This document shows, in pieces, positions 11,662 to 22,963 of a DNA stretch of 64,000 bases (within the stretch, counting starts at the first letter, position 1; each line of letters begins with the position of its first letter). Both the position numbers and the translations under genes were made by a program. Source of the DNA: Daldinia sp. FL1419 (taxonomy: Eukaryota > Ascomycota > Sordariomycetes > Xylariales > Hypoxylaceae); contig MU623456.1 of assembly GCA_025201765.1 (NCBI GenBank), forward strand, positions 57,006 through 121,005, in the 5' to 3' direction. Below the pieces are notes generated by a model that saw only the letters and a program-made list of their open reading frames with translations, was not told where the DNA came from and ran no database searches.

Positions 11662-12321
11662 TCGTAATGTGCTAAAAATCTATCCATGGTAACGGCCGTG
11701 GTTTGAGGATCGTAAATAGGTTGATTGATATTAATTGCATCTATGCCTATAGTCGCGTCGGGGTATTTGGCGGGTGACGGTCGTTCTCGTCATCAAGACG
11801 TACTCGACGAGTTCCAGTTCGATCCATTGTCAACATGATGACGAACGATCGAAGTCAACCGCTCACTATCTGGGAGCTTACCATCGCCAAAGGAGTAATT
11901 AGTGGTATCACGTAGATAGACACTCATTCAATGACGCTTCCATGGTTTGAAGATGGATTTGGATCTTGCAGCTGATAATTGGCTAGGAGCTCTTGAGCCG
12001 CAAGCTTTGTCTAAGGGGAAGAAGAATTAAATGAAATCATGACGCGAGGGAAGGGATCTACCACGATCGATCCCTGTCAACGCGAACAAGATTCACATCC
12101 ACGATCCAAATAACATCGAATATGTAATTATGAGTATATAACCCCCCCCCCCCCACCCAAAAAAAAAAAACCACAAGAAAACTATTCGGAGGAATATCAG
12201 CAAAGGAAAGACTTTTCTATATGATTTTATGAGAACTAAGCTCCTACTCATCAAATTCTAGGTAAGTACCAATGGAATACGTATATATCCGGCATATCAG
12301 AAATAGAAAAATATACAGAAT
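11662..12321. other. Intergenic gap with C and A homopolymers
   Basis: No gene seen. It contains 13 C at 12142-12154 followed almost at once by 12 A (12159-12170), so read accuracy there may be poor. The LPMO gene ends just beyond it. Confidence 0.5.
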
Positions 12322-13563
12322 CTAGCGCCAAGTTCCCTCGACAGCAGTCGCAGTAGAACCGCACGAGTTCGGCACGGTGTACGAGCGATTTGGATCGCTC
12401 TCCCAAGTGACGGCCCCGCTGCTCGCCACCTTAACGAACTTGTACTCGAACTTGCGCCCCGGCGCGAGGTTTAGGGAGAGCGTCCACAGGGGCTTGGAAG
12501 CGGTGTACTTGGCGGCCGAGAGAGCTGGGGCCGCCGCGACGTTCCAGCTTCCGAGCTCGGGGATGGAGCCCACGAGCTTAATTGTTTCCCCGTACGTTGT
12601 TACGACGGCCTGGTTGAATGTCAGCGCTACGCTACTAGCGGTTGCGGTGCACGTGGTGGTGCTGGTGGCGAACGACGAACTGGTTGCTGTGGATCGCCTG
12701 GTTGTCGTTGTCGGTGCGGATCCGCCGTCGGCGATGGCGATGTCCGCGCACGACAGGTATACCTGAGGCGTCTGGAACGAGTTCCACTTGAACGAGAGCA
12801 GCGTGTGGTTAGACACGAAATCCGGAATCTTGATCTTCTTGGTGACCGTGTAGCCACCAGCGATGGTCGTGAAGCACGAGTTTAGTGGCGCGTTGTCGAC
12901 GCCCTGGCACTTGGTTTGGTCGCCGTTATCGAACCCGTTGCACGTGAACCAGTCGTTGCGGTAGCAAGCCTGATCCTGAGTGCAGTCAGGGTTGTAGCTG
13001 CAGTCCTGGCCGTCAACGTCAGTGCAAGGGAGAAGGCCCTTCTCGAAACAGTCCTCGGCTGCTTGCTTCTCCTCCTCGGTGGGGAGATAGTCAGGGTCGA
13101 GGAACTTGTCGACAATGGCCTGGTCCTGGCAGATGCGGTACGCGAACATTCCGCCGTGGTCACCGTTATGGTCGACGCACCACTCAACATCGACGACCTG
13201 GCCCGGGGAGTACGTGGCTACGATCTTGTTTCCCCAGTCCGACGATGGCTGGTTATAGTCGACGCTCACGCGGGCGTTGTACCCACAGGGACCCGAGCGT
13301 CCCACCTTCGCCTCATCGACATCCGGCCAGGCGGTGACCGGCTCGAGAATCGTGCATTCTGGGCAAGTATCTATTCCAGCCTATGCATTTCAAAACGAAG
13401 AATCAGCTTCGCCATGGTTCCGAAGCCTATCGTGATGAGTACTCAAGAGAAGTAGACGTACCTCCGACCCTTGGCGAGTACGGCTTGTAGGGGTAGTAAG
13501 ATACCCGTGGCCGTGAGCGAGGGTGATAAGGCCGGAGCCAGCTAACGCAGCGATCGCTTTCAT
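12322..13563 (-). CDS. AA13 starch-active LPMO with C-terminal CBM20
   Basis: A secreted copper monooxygenase that oxidatively cleaves starch. Two exons (13563-13462 and 13380-12322) give 386 residues. The signal peptide is residues 1-18 and the mature chain begins HGYL, giving the N-terminal copper-binding His (H19). The second copper ligand is most likely H109 in VDHNGDHGGMFAYRIC, which is position 91 of the mature chain, as in characterised AA13 enzymes. Many Cys pairs (CTDVDGQDCSYNPDC, CYRNDWFTC) fit the AA13 fold. A Ser/Thr linker (about 260-285) leads to a CBM20 starch-binding domain (about 290-386) with VGSIPELGSWN, a KFVK strand and a terminal EGTWR. The start was chosen because it places His directly after the signal peptide; the longer upstream frame is not needed. 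The intron lies 15 residues into the mature chain. Confidence 0.93.
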
Positions 13564-13663
13564 TTTGAAGTATTGACGAGAGTAAATCAATGTAAAGTCT
13601 CGATAACGGCGGGAATGAGTGAACTGAGAAATGATCTTATGGTTGTCGGGGCTCATGTAGTCA

Positions 13664-14965
13664 TCTTCATAGCTCGCTGGTTCACTGGTATATGTAGCTA
13701 GATACCTACCTATATATATAGGTATATATATATAATGGTCAACACGACGTCTAATACCGGCTATATCACGGCACGTGTACGAGAAGGACCGAAATTTTAG
13801 ATGGCGACGTCGGAGGACGTCGTTGTTCATCTGCAGCTAGCGTCGTTCTGATCTCTGGTATACCGCCGAGGTCATCCCCAACCCGTCCGGTCCCCGCTGC
13901 TACGCTATGGTCGTCCACTTGGAGTAAATGATCTGGGGAAGCGATCTTATATTCAGCATTAAGCCGCATAGCTCCGGGCGTTTATCGGTACATATCTACG
14001 AGCGTATGTGCTGTTGTGGAGGAAGACCCCGGATTATAGCACCGATATAATGCATGAACCTAGACTATATGTAGAATTGGTCCTGAAGCCGGAGACCATC
14101 CTGGGTCCTGGGTCAACTCCCAAGACGGGGAAATTCCACTTTTACAGGGCATTTTCGATCTGGGGTTGCTTGGAGAGCCCACCAAGAATATCCCCGTTCG
14201 ACAACCCCTTGCGCAGGTCAAAATCCGTCTGGTCCGGTCCGAGAAAGCGCCGGATGGAACGCTTCTAGAGCTGGCTTTCGATGTTCGGCGGCTCTTGTGC
14301 TGTCGTAGATTGTTCAATTGCATTGCTAGCATTAAGTTCCATCAGCCTCCGAGCCCTGAACAAATCATTACCTAGAAACTCCGCCGGCACGCTCCGCCTT
14401 GGATGTTTAGACCCCTTAATAGCCCAATTATACCTACTCAGTAAATCGTGACAACTTCATTGATTCGGCAGGTAATGGGCCGAATTGGTATCCTAAAATC
14501 CTCGAGATACGAGATATTCTAGAGCAGATCTCAACATTTCTAAGAAAATGCCTTATCTTTTTTCTGCAATGCCAATCGTATTAACAGACTCATGTTGGGT
14601 ACCCCTTAATCATACATTTTTTCTGCCCGCCGTGACATTATCGTCATGAGCAATTTGCCCGTATTAATCTCCTTTCCCTCCTATACGCCGTTTTTTGTTC
14701 GTTTTTTTAGTCGCGAGCGGTAAAGGGGTCGAGCATCAAGTTCATGGGACCAAAGAAAGGGACAAAGCAGATTTCATCAGCAGTTCCTCCGGCTATGCAA
14801 TCAACAAGAGGAGCATTCTATGCCCGAGTTACTGCCGTCGTATTATACACAATGGTCCTTGTATCAATTTTTGAAGGAATGCTTGCAGACTAGGTCACTC
14901 AACCGCTCACACCTCTAGGAGAGCAATTCTCGAATATCGACGATTCCACCGACGCACGCCCTCTT
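13664..14965. other. Intergenic gap with TA repeats, no firm gene
   Basis: It contains a TATATA-rich palindromic tract at about 13690-13735 with flanking ACCTACC/TAGGTA words. Two overlapping plus-strand frames at about 14008-14375 have gene-like composition (KPETILGPGSTP; QVKIRLVRSEKAPDGT) but no domain I know and no convincing join. They may be a fragment of a lost gene. Confidence 0.4.
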
Positions 14966-16466
14966 CTATGCAAGGGAAGGCTCAGACAGACCATCCGTCG
15001 CTGATGTCTGATAGATTTCATCCGGCTTCCACACTGCTTCGATAATACTCATTCGGCAACCCTTGGGTCTAGTAACGCCCTTTGGCAACGTGTTAGAATC
15101 CCCATGCCTAACCTTGAAGGAGGAGAAGAACTTACTTTGAAAACGAAACCGTCTCCGGCCAACTCAAACAATTTTTTAAAGTCATCTTCCCCACGCTCCT
15201 GTGCATTCAATAAGCTTAGCATGATGAGGTCCATGCTTCTTATTAAGCGTTCGTCCCAGGGGTTCTCTGTGCCAGGCTCCCGGAGGCAGTGGTCGTTAAT
15301 GATGATCCGAGCACCGGGTTTTAGGGCCGGGATAAGATTGCGAAGGATCTGGACGGCGTAAGGGGTTGAATAGTTGTGCATAATCCACCGAAAAAAGTAC
15401 ACGTCAGCACCGTGGATGGGCTGCTCCGTGAAGAAGTCGTGCGCTTGGAATCGGATGCGCTTATCTATTTTGGCGTCTGCGCATATGGGATTTGGTGCGC
15501 TCTCGATGGTGCTGGGGAGATCCTGTACTATGAATTTGATGTTCTTGTACGTCTTAGCCAGATGTACATCCACGAAGCCGTGACTGCCTCCTATATCGAC
15601 AAAGGTTCCGTCGTGAGCGTCTACGTCCGTCAAGTCGCAACCCTCCGATAGGTACCATAGTTCATATCCTTCACCTCCCGTAAGGCTGTTCATAGCCCGT
15701 GCCATGCGCTCGGCATGCTTCGGATCCTTTCCGACCGTAACAAACACGGGCTCGAGGTCAACTGTATCGAAGGCGAAATTGAATCCAGTACGAGTAAGGC
15801 TAGTCGCTTCGGGATACGCCTTGAGGGCTTTGACTACTTGTGCAGATGCTGGGTAGACGCCCTCGGTATTGAATATTACCCAGGCTTGGAGATCCTGATC
15901 CTCGGCTAGTAGCCTCGACGCCGCTGTATGCGCGATTACGCCCGGTTTGACTTCCTGGAATACGCGGTTTGTCATAGCATGTCGTAGCACGCGTGCAAGG
16001 TTAATAGGGTCAAGAGAGGTCTTGGTTTGGAGTTCTGAAAGTGTGATGGAACCGTCAAGGGGCACAAGTGTCGCTAGGATATTGTATTAGTGTATCACGC
16101 ATAAAGGTCTAAGGATATAGATTATACCGAGTCCAAAGTGATTGATAAGTTGTAGGCTTTGGGTGTTAAGGAACTATTTCGTCGGTCAATGCAACGGTAG
16201 ATACGATAGCTAGAGGAAAGGCTTACATCCCAAGCCATCCAGCGAACCGACTCTCGAGGCCCGACCATGAGATCGTGTAGTTCCTGGGTGGCGTGGATAA
16301 CTTCTCTGCGGCTAATAGAGATATCGTCAGGCATGACAGGGAAGTCTCCAGGCGCATCCGCATCGAAGTTTGGACCTGGCAGATCGTTGCTTTTGAAGTA
16401 GGCTTCAACCTTCTCTGTCTCGGAAGCGATTTTCTGCGCGAGAGCGATCATCTTCGACGAGGTCAT
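14966..16466 (-). CDS. SAM-dependent O-methyltransferase (COMT-like)
   Basis: It transfers a methyl group from SAM to a hydroxyl of a small aromatic or polyketide molecule; the substrate cannot be told. Four exons (16466-16227, 16173-16128, 16073-15136, 15079-14966) join in phase into 445 residues, usual for this fungal family. The N-terminal part is the dimerisation and winged-helix domain (LQLINHFGLATLVPLDGSIT, then LSELQTKTSLDPINLARVL). The SAM-binding loop is FVDIGGSHGF (about 253-262). The catalytic-base region FFRWIMHNYS keeps the conserved His (about H328). The C-terminus GVTRPKGCRMSIIEAVW is recovered only by splicing the last intron. Tiny exon 2 encodes the classic SLQ-INHF helix. 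No biosynthetic backbone gene is adjacent, so pathway membership is open. Confidence 0.92.
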
Positions 16467-18318
16467 CGTGGGTGGAGTGTTATTTTTCCTTTGGGAGCTG
16501 GATATTCGAACGGTAGTATTATTTGGTTCATCTCTTTGGAGTTTCTGTTTGTAGTGTTTACTTTCTAGCGTACCTGCTGGCAGATCTAGTGTGTGCCTGG
16601 AATTTTGTCTTTTGTGTTCTGTATTCGAAGATGTCGCCGTGGGCGAAATTGGGTGGAGCCAGGCAGCCAACCTGAGCCTGACCATTTTTGCTGCTAGGCA
16701 ATGGAAAATATAACAACGGTTGCAGTAGTAAATTTTGCGTAATATGGGAACAGGAGTGACGGAAATGAAGTAGGCCTCCACTGTGAATGCAACTATGTAT
16801 ACTAGCAGGTATAAGACGTAGAATAGCGCAAGATTGAACAGAAAATAATAGAGGAACAAGCTATACACAATTAGGAGCATAAAATGCCCCGATACCGACA
16901 GGTTGGATCAGGCGGATGATGGCTTAAGAAATGGAGTTGGACTGTATAGAGGATAAATATCTAGTTCTTTATAGACTCAGGAGTCATCATAGGCCAGGAT
17001 AGTACCAACGTTGTGTAATCGAACCCGAAATCTCAGCTTAGAAGAGGAGAAACAGACCAGGGTAATCGGTGCTGTATTACTCTCGAGAAGCGCTTCTTCC
17101 ACGAGACAAGTGGTGCCAGGACTCGAAGATTATAAATGAATGGTCAAACTGGAAATCCATATATACCCTGTCAATGAAGGAGGTTAGTAGTATTCTTATT
17201 GGCTTGAACTTGTCCTTCGACTAGTGTCTGCTCTCGTTCCCCACGTCTGACTTCCGCAGATGACCTCTCCATTGCCGAATACAATATGAATGTCTCCCTA
17301 GATCGAGACCCCGCAACGAGCAGGTTAATATGTTTGATGCTGCATACCTTAAGCGAGGTAAAATGTTTTCCGGTGTCCCCCTTCTAAGAAAAGACTAACG
17401 AATGGTTTGTCGACTTAATGATGAGGAGAGAGATCTGTCTAGAGGCGGAACTGGTATCGTCAAGGTTCAAGGTTTGAGCACGGGATGCAATATCCTCCCG
17501 AATTAGTAGGAGCTCTTAGATGAGATGGAGTTATGTCTTGGAGAAACTGGTTATAATAAGATAAGACAACTCCAGGGATGTTCCGGACCAGAGAACTGGT
17601 TGACAGCTACCGGGGACTTGGTCTTGGGTCCAAGAGGCGTTCGCTTGTGGTGTGTGACACAGCAGGCATGTGAAAAGAACCGTGGTTCTCTTCGCTTTTC
17701 GGTACGAGCAACCGGGCAGGCGAGGATGAGTAAAAGTTCGTGCGCACGTGTATTGTCTCCGTAGCAGTAAGGGATTGGAGGAATTCACCCAACGAGGTAG
17801 GATCGTGAGAGACACGCAGCTCCTAGACGGCGATTACCTTTCTTCAAATTTGTATAACCCGACGTGTCTTAGGCCATAGCGGCCCAGTGACTTGGTTCTC
17901 AACAACTAGAACGATCGGAATCCCGACTACCTGGAAAGCAAGCATAATGGAACGTAGGTCCAAGTATAGATTCCGTTATGTGCCTGTTCTGGCTGGTTGG
18001 TCGTGTGTGTTGTTCGGCCGTCGTGCGGAACTGCTGTGAGCTGTTCAGCTGCAGTTATCCTTTTCTTGCCCGGGTGTCTGCACTGCAGTGGGTTGTAACC
18101 CCTGTACGTATGTAAGCCTGTTTAGTTTTGTGCGGTGTTTCTACTTACCTAGTGAATCTGTGGTTGATGGTGATTAGTATTCATTTTGTTTAAGTCTGTA
18201 TAGCTTTAATTGGCAATGAACCTCCACTCAAAAACAGTAGAACTCCCCCAGAGTATGGTTTACAGTAATGGATCTTTTTTATATCTGGCAAAAGGCTATA
18301 ATAGCCCCATTGGCCTTT

Positions 18319-18361
18319 CATATAAGATATGAAAGACCTTTCTAAGGTTATATGGAAAGGT
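18319..18361. repeat. Two adjacent small inverted repeats
   Basis: The first has arms CTTTCATAT / ATATGAAAG around AAG. It is followed directly by arms AGACCTTTC / GAAAGGTCT about 12 bases apart. A third perfect repeat of eight-base arms (GTAAAGAC / GTCTTTAC) lies near 19211-19235. They lie in a non-coding stretch; function is unknown. Confidence 0.65.
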
Positions 18362-21164
18362 CTAGTACCGTATATTGGGTACCTAACGTAATTGGCTGCT
18401 TGGGATGCTTTCACATTATAACGCAATACTGTAGTAGGTGGATTGCTAAAACTCCTTAGCCCTATGGCGGAAGTCTTGTAACCGGGAGAAACACCCATGA
18501 AGTACGCCACAGGAATCAAAACTTCGGGTTACTCTTTCCAGACAGTGATAGCAATGATCGATCTCTTGACTGCGTCACTTAATGGCCAGAGCGGTACAGA
18601 TATTATAGGCCAGGCCTTAAAGAAAGCTATATACCTGAGTACGGCAATGTGGATATCCCAGTGGATTTTGAATGAATACCAGCCTGTCAGCTCGATTTCA
18701 CCTGGGATGTGGAGGGGCTCGGTAGCCCATGAACTTATAAACTTCATGTATAGGACGTATACGGCGTAACGGTCTATTTTAGACTTGTAATTAAAATAGA
18801 TGCCCTAGATACTCAAGTACTGCAATGATATGTGAATAAGGAACTCCCACATAACTACCTAACCTAGGTATCTAGGTAATATTAAAGACCTTATTATAGA
18901 TCATCTGGACACCCGAGGCGATTGACGTTTCCACCTCGACTGATTCAAAACGTATTAAATGAATTGAGAAAAGATTATATGGTGCGACTATCTAGCAAGC
19001 GCATCTTGATTCGTTAGCTGAATTGTATAATTCATAGACTGGTTGTATCTAACAAGGACCATCTACCAGGGCCGCCAAAAGTTCCCACGGAGCAACTTCA
19101 TACCGTGATATCTTCCTTGTTACTAAGCGCTCTTGATACGGGACGTATCCAGAAAACACAGCATGGCATTTCGTAACTCTGATTCGCGTAGCTAACTAAT
19201 TGGCATATAATGTAAAGACTGGCCTTTGGTCTTTACGACGGTCTCAATTTTCGGCGGCATGAAACTGTACTTACTAGACTCTCAAAAAGAAGGATTGTGG
19301 AATGAGCTGAAGCTTATTCAGATGGATCAAGTAAAGAAAGAAGAAAATAGAGTATCGAGGATTCCATAGCTGCATCTTATATTACTGATGCCGAATATTA
19401 CCTCACCTTTGGATTATAGTCCCGGTAGGTAATCTCGTCGTGATACCCTGGGTCCTTAGGTACGTAAGGCACTTAAGAGTATGCTGAGTTACCTGGCTCA
19501 TTGGACTGATCTTGGATGCTTATCAGTGATCCACAAGCCAATATATTGACCCTGCATATGCCCTAGAAAATAATACTGTGAAGGATACGAAGGCTATTAA
19601 AAGGGGTATCCTCTCCCCTATATTAGGGGTTACCGTACACCTGCGTGGCTAGAGGCTAACGCCTCAGGTAAACTAACAATTAATATGTACCTAAATAAAA
19701 CGTTAGGGGTAGTGTATAATTTAGGTGGCTTTTTCCAAAAAGGGGACTTAATACACGAGTGGCGACCGCGCTTGTTACCCAGTTAGCTACGATGAGGCCG
19801 TTAGAATTTGGCACGCCCGTAATGCAGCCCCTGGCAGTTGTCCCCTCGCAAGGAATGACGTTGCAATACTTGGGTAGAGATCAAGATCACTTTGAGTAAA
19901 GTTCGAGTATGTATGCCAAGAAAATACATACGCTGTGCAAGTAGAACTTTAGCACACCTAACTATCACCAAACCTGCCGTTCCTAGATAGTTTCACAGCA
20001 GATATAGGCACACTACCACCTCGTAAATATGTTGTGAAATATCGTTCGAGACTTGGGGTCATAGGGTATTGGCGACCGGAAGGGTTGAATGTTCTTTAAT
20101 CCGTCTACTGGGAAAACTGATCATTCAGTCCTTCGGGTATATTTCCGTTCGGGGTTTCCTTCCGGAGGCGATTTTCTCATATTACGCCCGCCCAGTTTGG
20201 CTTGGCTAAGAGGGGTAGATGACCTAAAGCCGTGTTTGTCCTTTTTCTACCTGCTGCTTGCGGAATCGCGTTATGATAACTTGCGTTATATCGTTAGCAA
20301 CGGCAACTGTGCGTATGTGCGCGGTTACTTGCCTGACGTGACAGCAGCCGTTGCTGCATGGGGCTCATTTTGGGGGTAAAAATGTTCACTGTGTACTTGT
20401 GTATGTGATAATGATGATATCGGCGATTCTGGATCCGGATAGGCGAATGCCACCGAACCTGGGGGTACCTACAGCGAAAGCTGGTGACGAATCATCGTTC
20501 GAAGCCACGGTGTGCTTTTGATTGCCTCGAGCACATGGCGCTCGGATTTCCCGTTACTACCTGTACCCACCCAACCAGGAAAAAAACCTTCAAGCAAACA
20601 AAGAGATCCCCGAGACTTTGGTAAGGTGTGGTTGGAGGGGAAGGAAGCAAGAACTTAATCGGAGTGAAAATGTGATATAGTGTTGGTGATGTGAGAAGAA
20701 CGTTCTAGTCCTCGTGTGTATGTCGCGCGTGTATCGACTAAATGTGCTAAAAGTGGTCAGAATTTCGTTTGACAGGTTTCCGACGCCATCGGGTGTTACC
20801 CCTGGTAGCCACATATGATCGTATGTAGCCTGCATCACATGTGATAAAAACATACCTGGTGTACACAGTTCTTAGGGGGTAAGTAGAATTATGTGGTAGG
20901 ATATCAAGTTCTTTTCCTTTGTTATGTCATTCTAAATATCTAAGGTTAATACATTGGGCAAACCCACCGATAACTCCGTAGGGGTTTGCCTATGCTAGTA
21001 GCCAAATTTTATAGACGACGAGGGATTTCTCATACTTAAAGTAACACTTAAGAATTGTAAGCCCTACAGGAGAGGGAGCATCGTGTACGTATACAGTATA
21101 TGAAAAATGTTTCCTATTCCGGCTATGGATGGTGCTATTCTCCAATGAAAACAGCTCCTGAGAG

Positions 21165-21187
21165 CAAGGGTGACCAAGGGTGACCAA
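21165..21187. repeat. Tandem duplication of GGGTGACCAA
   Basis: Two direct, adjacent copies of a ten-base word just downstream of the LaeA-like gene. It is probably a replication-slippage duplication. Confidence 0.7.
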
Positions 21188-21340
21188 ACGTCTAAAATAA
21201 ACCAAGTTAATGCCGGTTGGTGCCGTGAATCAATCTCTATATCCTCCTCTTCTCCCAATTATATTCGAATAAAGGCCCATCATGCTAGCCCTACATTTTC
21301 AAAACACCATTCTGGTGGGTAGTGGTATTGCAGTTACTAC

Positions 21341-22963
21341 CTAGATATCAGGTTTCTGGCCGTAAACGCAGACGAGTGGCATGTATAGCAACAATGAGCT
21401 GTCGTGATATCCTTTTCGCACAGAAACTAGGAATGTTTCAACCTCCTCTCTTCCCCAATGAAGTCCTCTAGTCATCGGCCCCAATGCTATAGCTTGAATC
21501 CCGTCTAGAAGGATTTTCTTCCAGTATTGCCCAACATTCTTTAGGGTCTTGTTTGTTGGCCATGTACCGATGGGCACGTGGAAGACGCGTTCGGTTACGT
21601 TGATATATCCGCACTGTCGCATCAAAGCAGCTATCCGGCCTTCATCCGAAAGCCTGAAGTTAACGCCGAGACGCTCGAGTCCCTGGTCCACGTATTTCCA
21701 GTACTCGGCGACTGGGTGGTCTTGCCGTAGGGTGTTGTTACTACTCATGGGGAAATGGTAGATCTCTTGCAGCTCCAGCCAGCCACCGGGTTTCAAATGT
21801 CTGATTGAATAGTATTTAGCTTTGAGACTTAGATTTTAATGGGGAGGCTATGCCTGGAAGGTAACTCACTCGTAAGATGTTTTTAGTAATTGATCCCAAT
21901 CCTTTATGGCCATGATAGTATGTCGAGAATGTATGTAGTCGAAGTGGTTTAGCGGATGAAGCCACTCGCTTTCTACGTCGTCAACCATGAACCGAACATT
22001 GGGCGGTACCCATTGTGGTTGAATAGGGCTTAGGTCGACACCAAGAACATTTGCGCTGGGATACGCATCGCCCACTTGGTAAGTTAGTACTTCGACAGAT
22101 AAACGATCGTCCAACGGTTGAGAATACTTACTCTCGATCGCCCAGATCCCAGTACCTGTCCCAACGTCGAGTATCTCGTGGGGAGTGTCTCCTATAGGTG
22201 CGAAATGTAGTCTTTGACATAGTAGCTTAACCATGGCATGCTTCATATCTTCTCGTTCTTGTTCGACATCGTCATTCGGGAAGTTGTATCGGCCTTCTCT
22301 AAACTTGTGATATCTCCTACCGTTCTCAAATGAAAAGTCCCATATACTTGAAGATACCGAGGTCGAGGCAGTTGTTGCTGAATCTGATTCGTACCCGGCA
22401 TCAGTAACAGAGTCATTATCAGGTTCGGTGATTTCGTCCTCGACCTGGTCAACTGTATCGATAGTGCCTTCTAGTTGCTGAACATTGTGGAATAGGGCAT
22501 GCGTTTCTCCATACGCACCGCTCTCATCTTGTGACGCCATAGGCGATGGCTGTGGCGTTGGCACGGGGTAGACATTTGCACTAAGATTCTCATTCGTTGG
22601 ATAGGGTTCTGGACATTTCTCGGCATCATGAATTCCGGGGGGGATCAGTTGTAGGCTGTAGTTCAGCTTGATTGGGATTCCATTGAATCTGGGAGGGCAG
22701 GTTGGAAGCGGGCAGGAATATTCAGCAGGTCGATCCTGAGGAATTATACTATTCGCGCGATTGAGAGGAGCCTCTCCACCGATGCTAACGATTCCAGGAC
22801 CAGATGGAGCGATTGGTGTGGTATTTTTTTCATCTCCTTGAGCTTGAACTGGTGAGAAATCTTTTGGTGTATAATGCGATATGCTCGGATTTAGATGCGC
22901 ATTGACTTGGTATTGAAGCTTTGGAGAGACAAGAACAGTTGAACCACAGCCGAAGTCTGCCAT
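21341..22963 (-). CDS. LaeA-like SAM-dependent methyltransferase
   Basis: A class I methyltransferase of the fungal LaeA/TAM-like group; some members control secondary metabolism from the nucleus, many are uncharacterised. Three exons (22963-22132, 22074-21870, 21800-21341) join in phase into 498 residues. Residues 1-205 are a disordered, Pro/Ser/acid-rich extension (PTPQPSP, DEITEPDNDSVTD). The domain starts near IWDFSFENGRRYHKFREG, with the SAM motif ILDVGTGTGIWAIE (about 264-277) and then GDAYPSANVLGVDLSPIQP, which is the family signature. VRFMVDDVESEW, HFDYIHSRH and MKPGGWLELQE follow. Intron 1 is 57 nt, so reading through it keeps the frame and adds 19 residues; splicing restores the conserved E-x-GDAYPSA junction. 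It is not next to a recognisable metabolite cluster backbone, so a global or unrelated role is possible. Confidence 0.85.
22075..22131 (-). other. 57-nt intron that is also in frame
   Basis: Donor GTAAGT, branch-like CTAAC, acceptor AAG. The length is an exact multiple of three without a stop, so a gene caller may wrongly include it as coding. Homologous continuity (WAIE to GDAYPSA) supports removal. Confidence 0.75.

Larger units (their letters stand above)
16567..21340. other. Long gene-poor stretch with inverted repeats
   Basis: Nearly 4.8 kb without a gene I can support. It is AT-rich and contains several small perfect inverted repeats (around 18319-18339, 18332-18361 and 19211-19235) and an AACCTAGGTATCTAGGTAAT element near 18858. 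Open frames at 18190-18519 and 18529-18747 (minus) are separated by a stop and have no recognisable motif. A frame at 20089-20379 (plus) is likewise unassigned. A decayed transposon or gene remnant is possible. Confidence 0.45.

Noticed and set aside
12377..13455. Plus-strand frames opposite the LPMO gene
   Set aside because: Antisense shadows of a GC-rich coding region.
14008..14375. Hypothetical gene from two overlapping plus frames
   Set aside because: Gene-like composition but no initiation context, no join in phase and no recognised family; noted only as a possible fragment.
18190..18769. Two minus-strand frames and one plus-strand frame as a real gene
   Set aside because: A stop separates the two minus frames, there is no plausible splice or motif, and they overlap the plus frame.
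20089..20379. 96-codon plus-strand open frame
   Set aside because: No recognisable motif or signal; unsupported by context.
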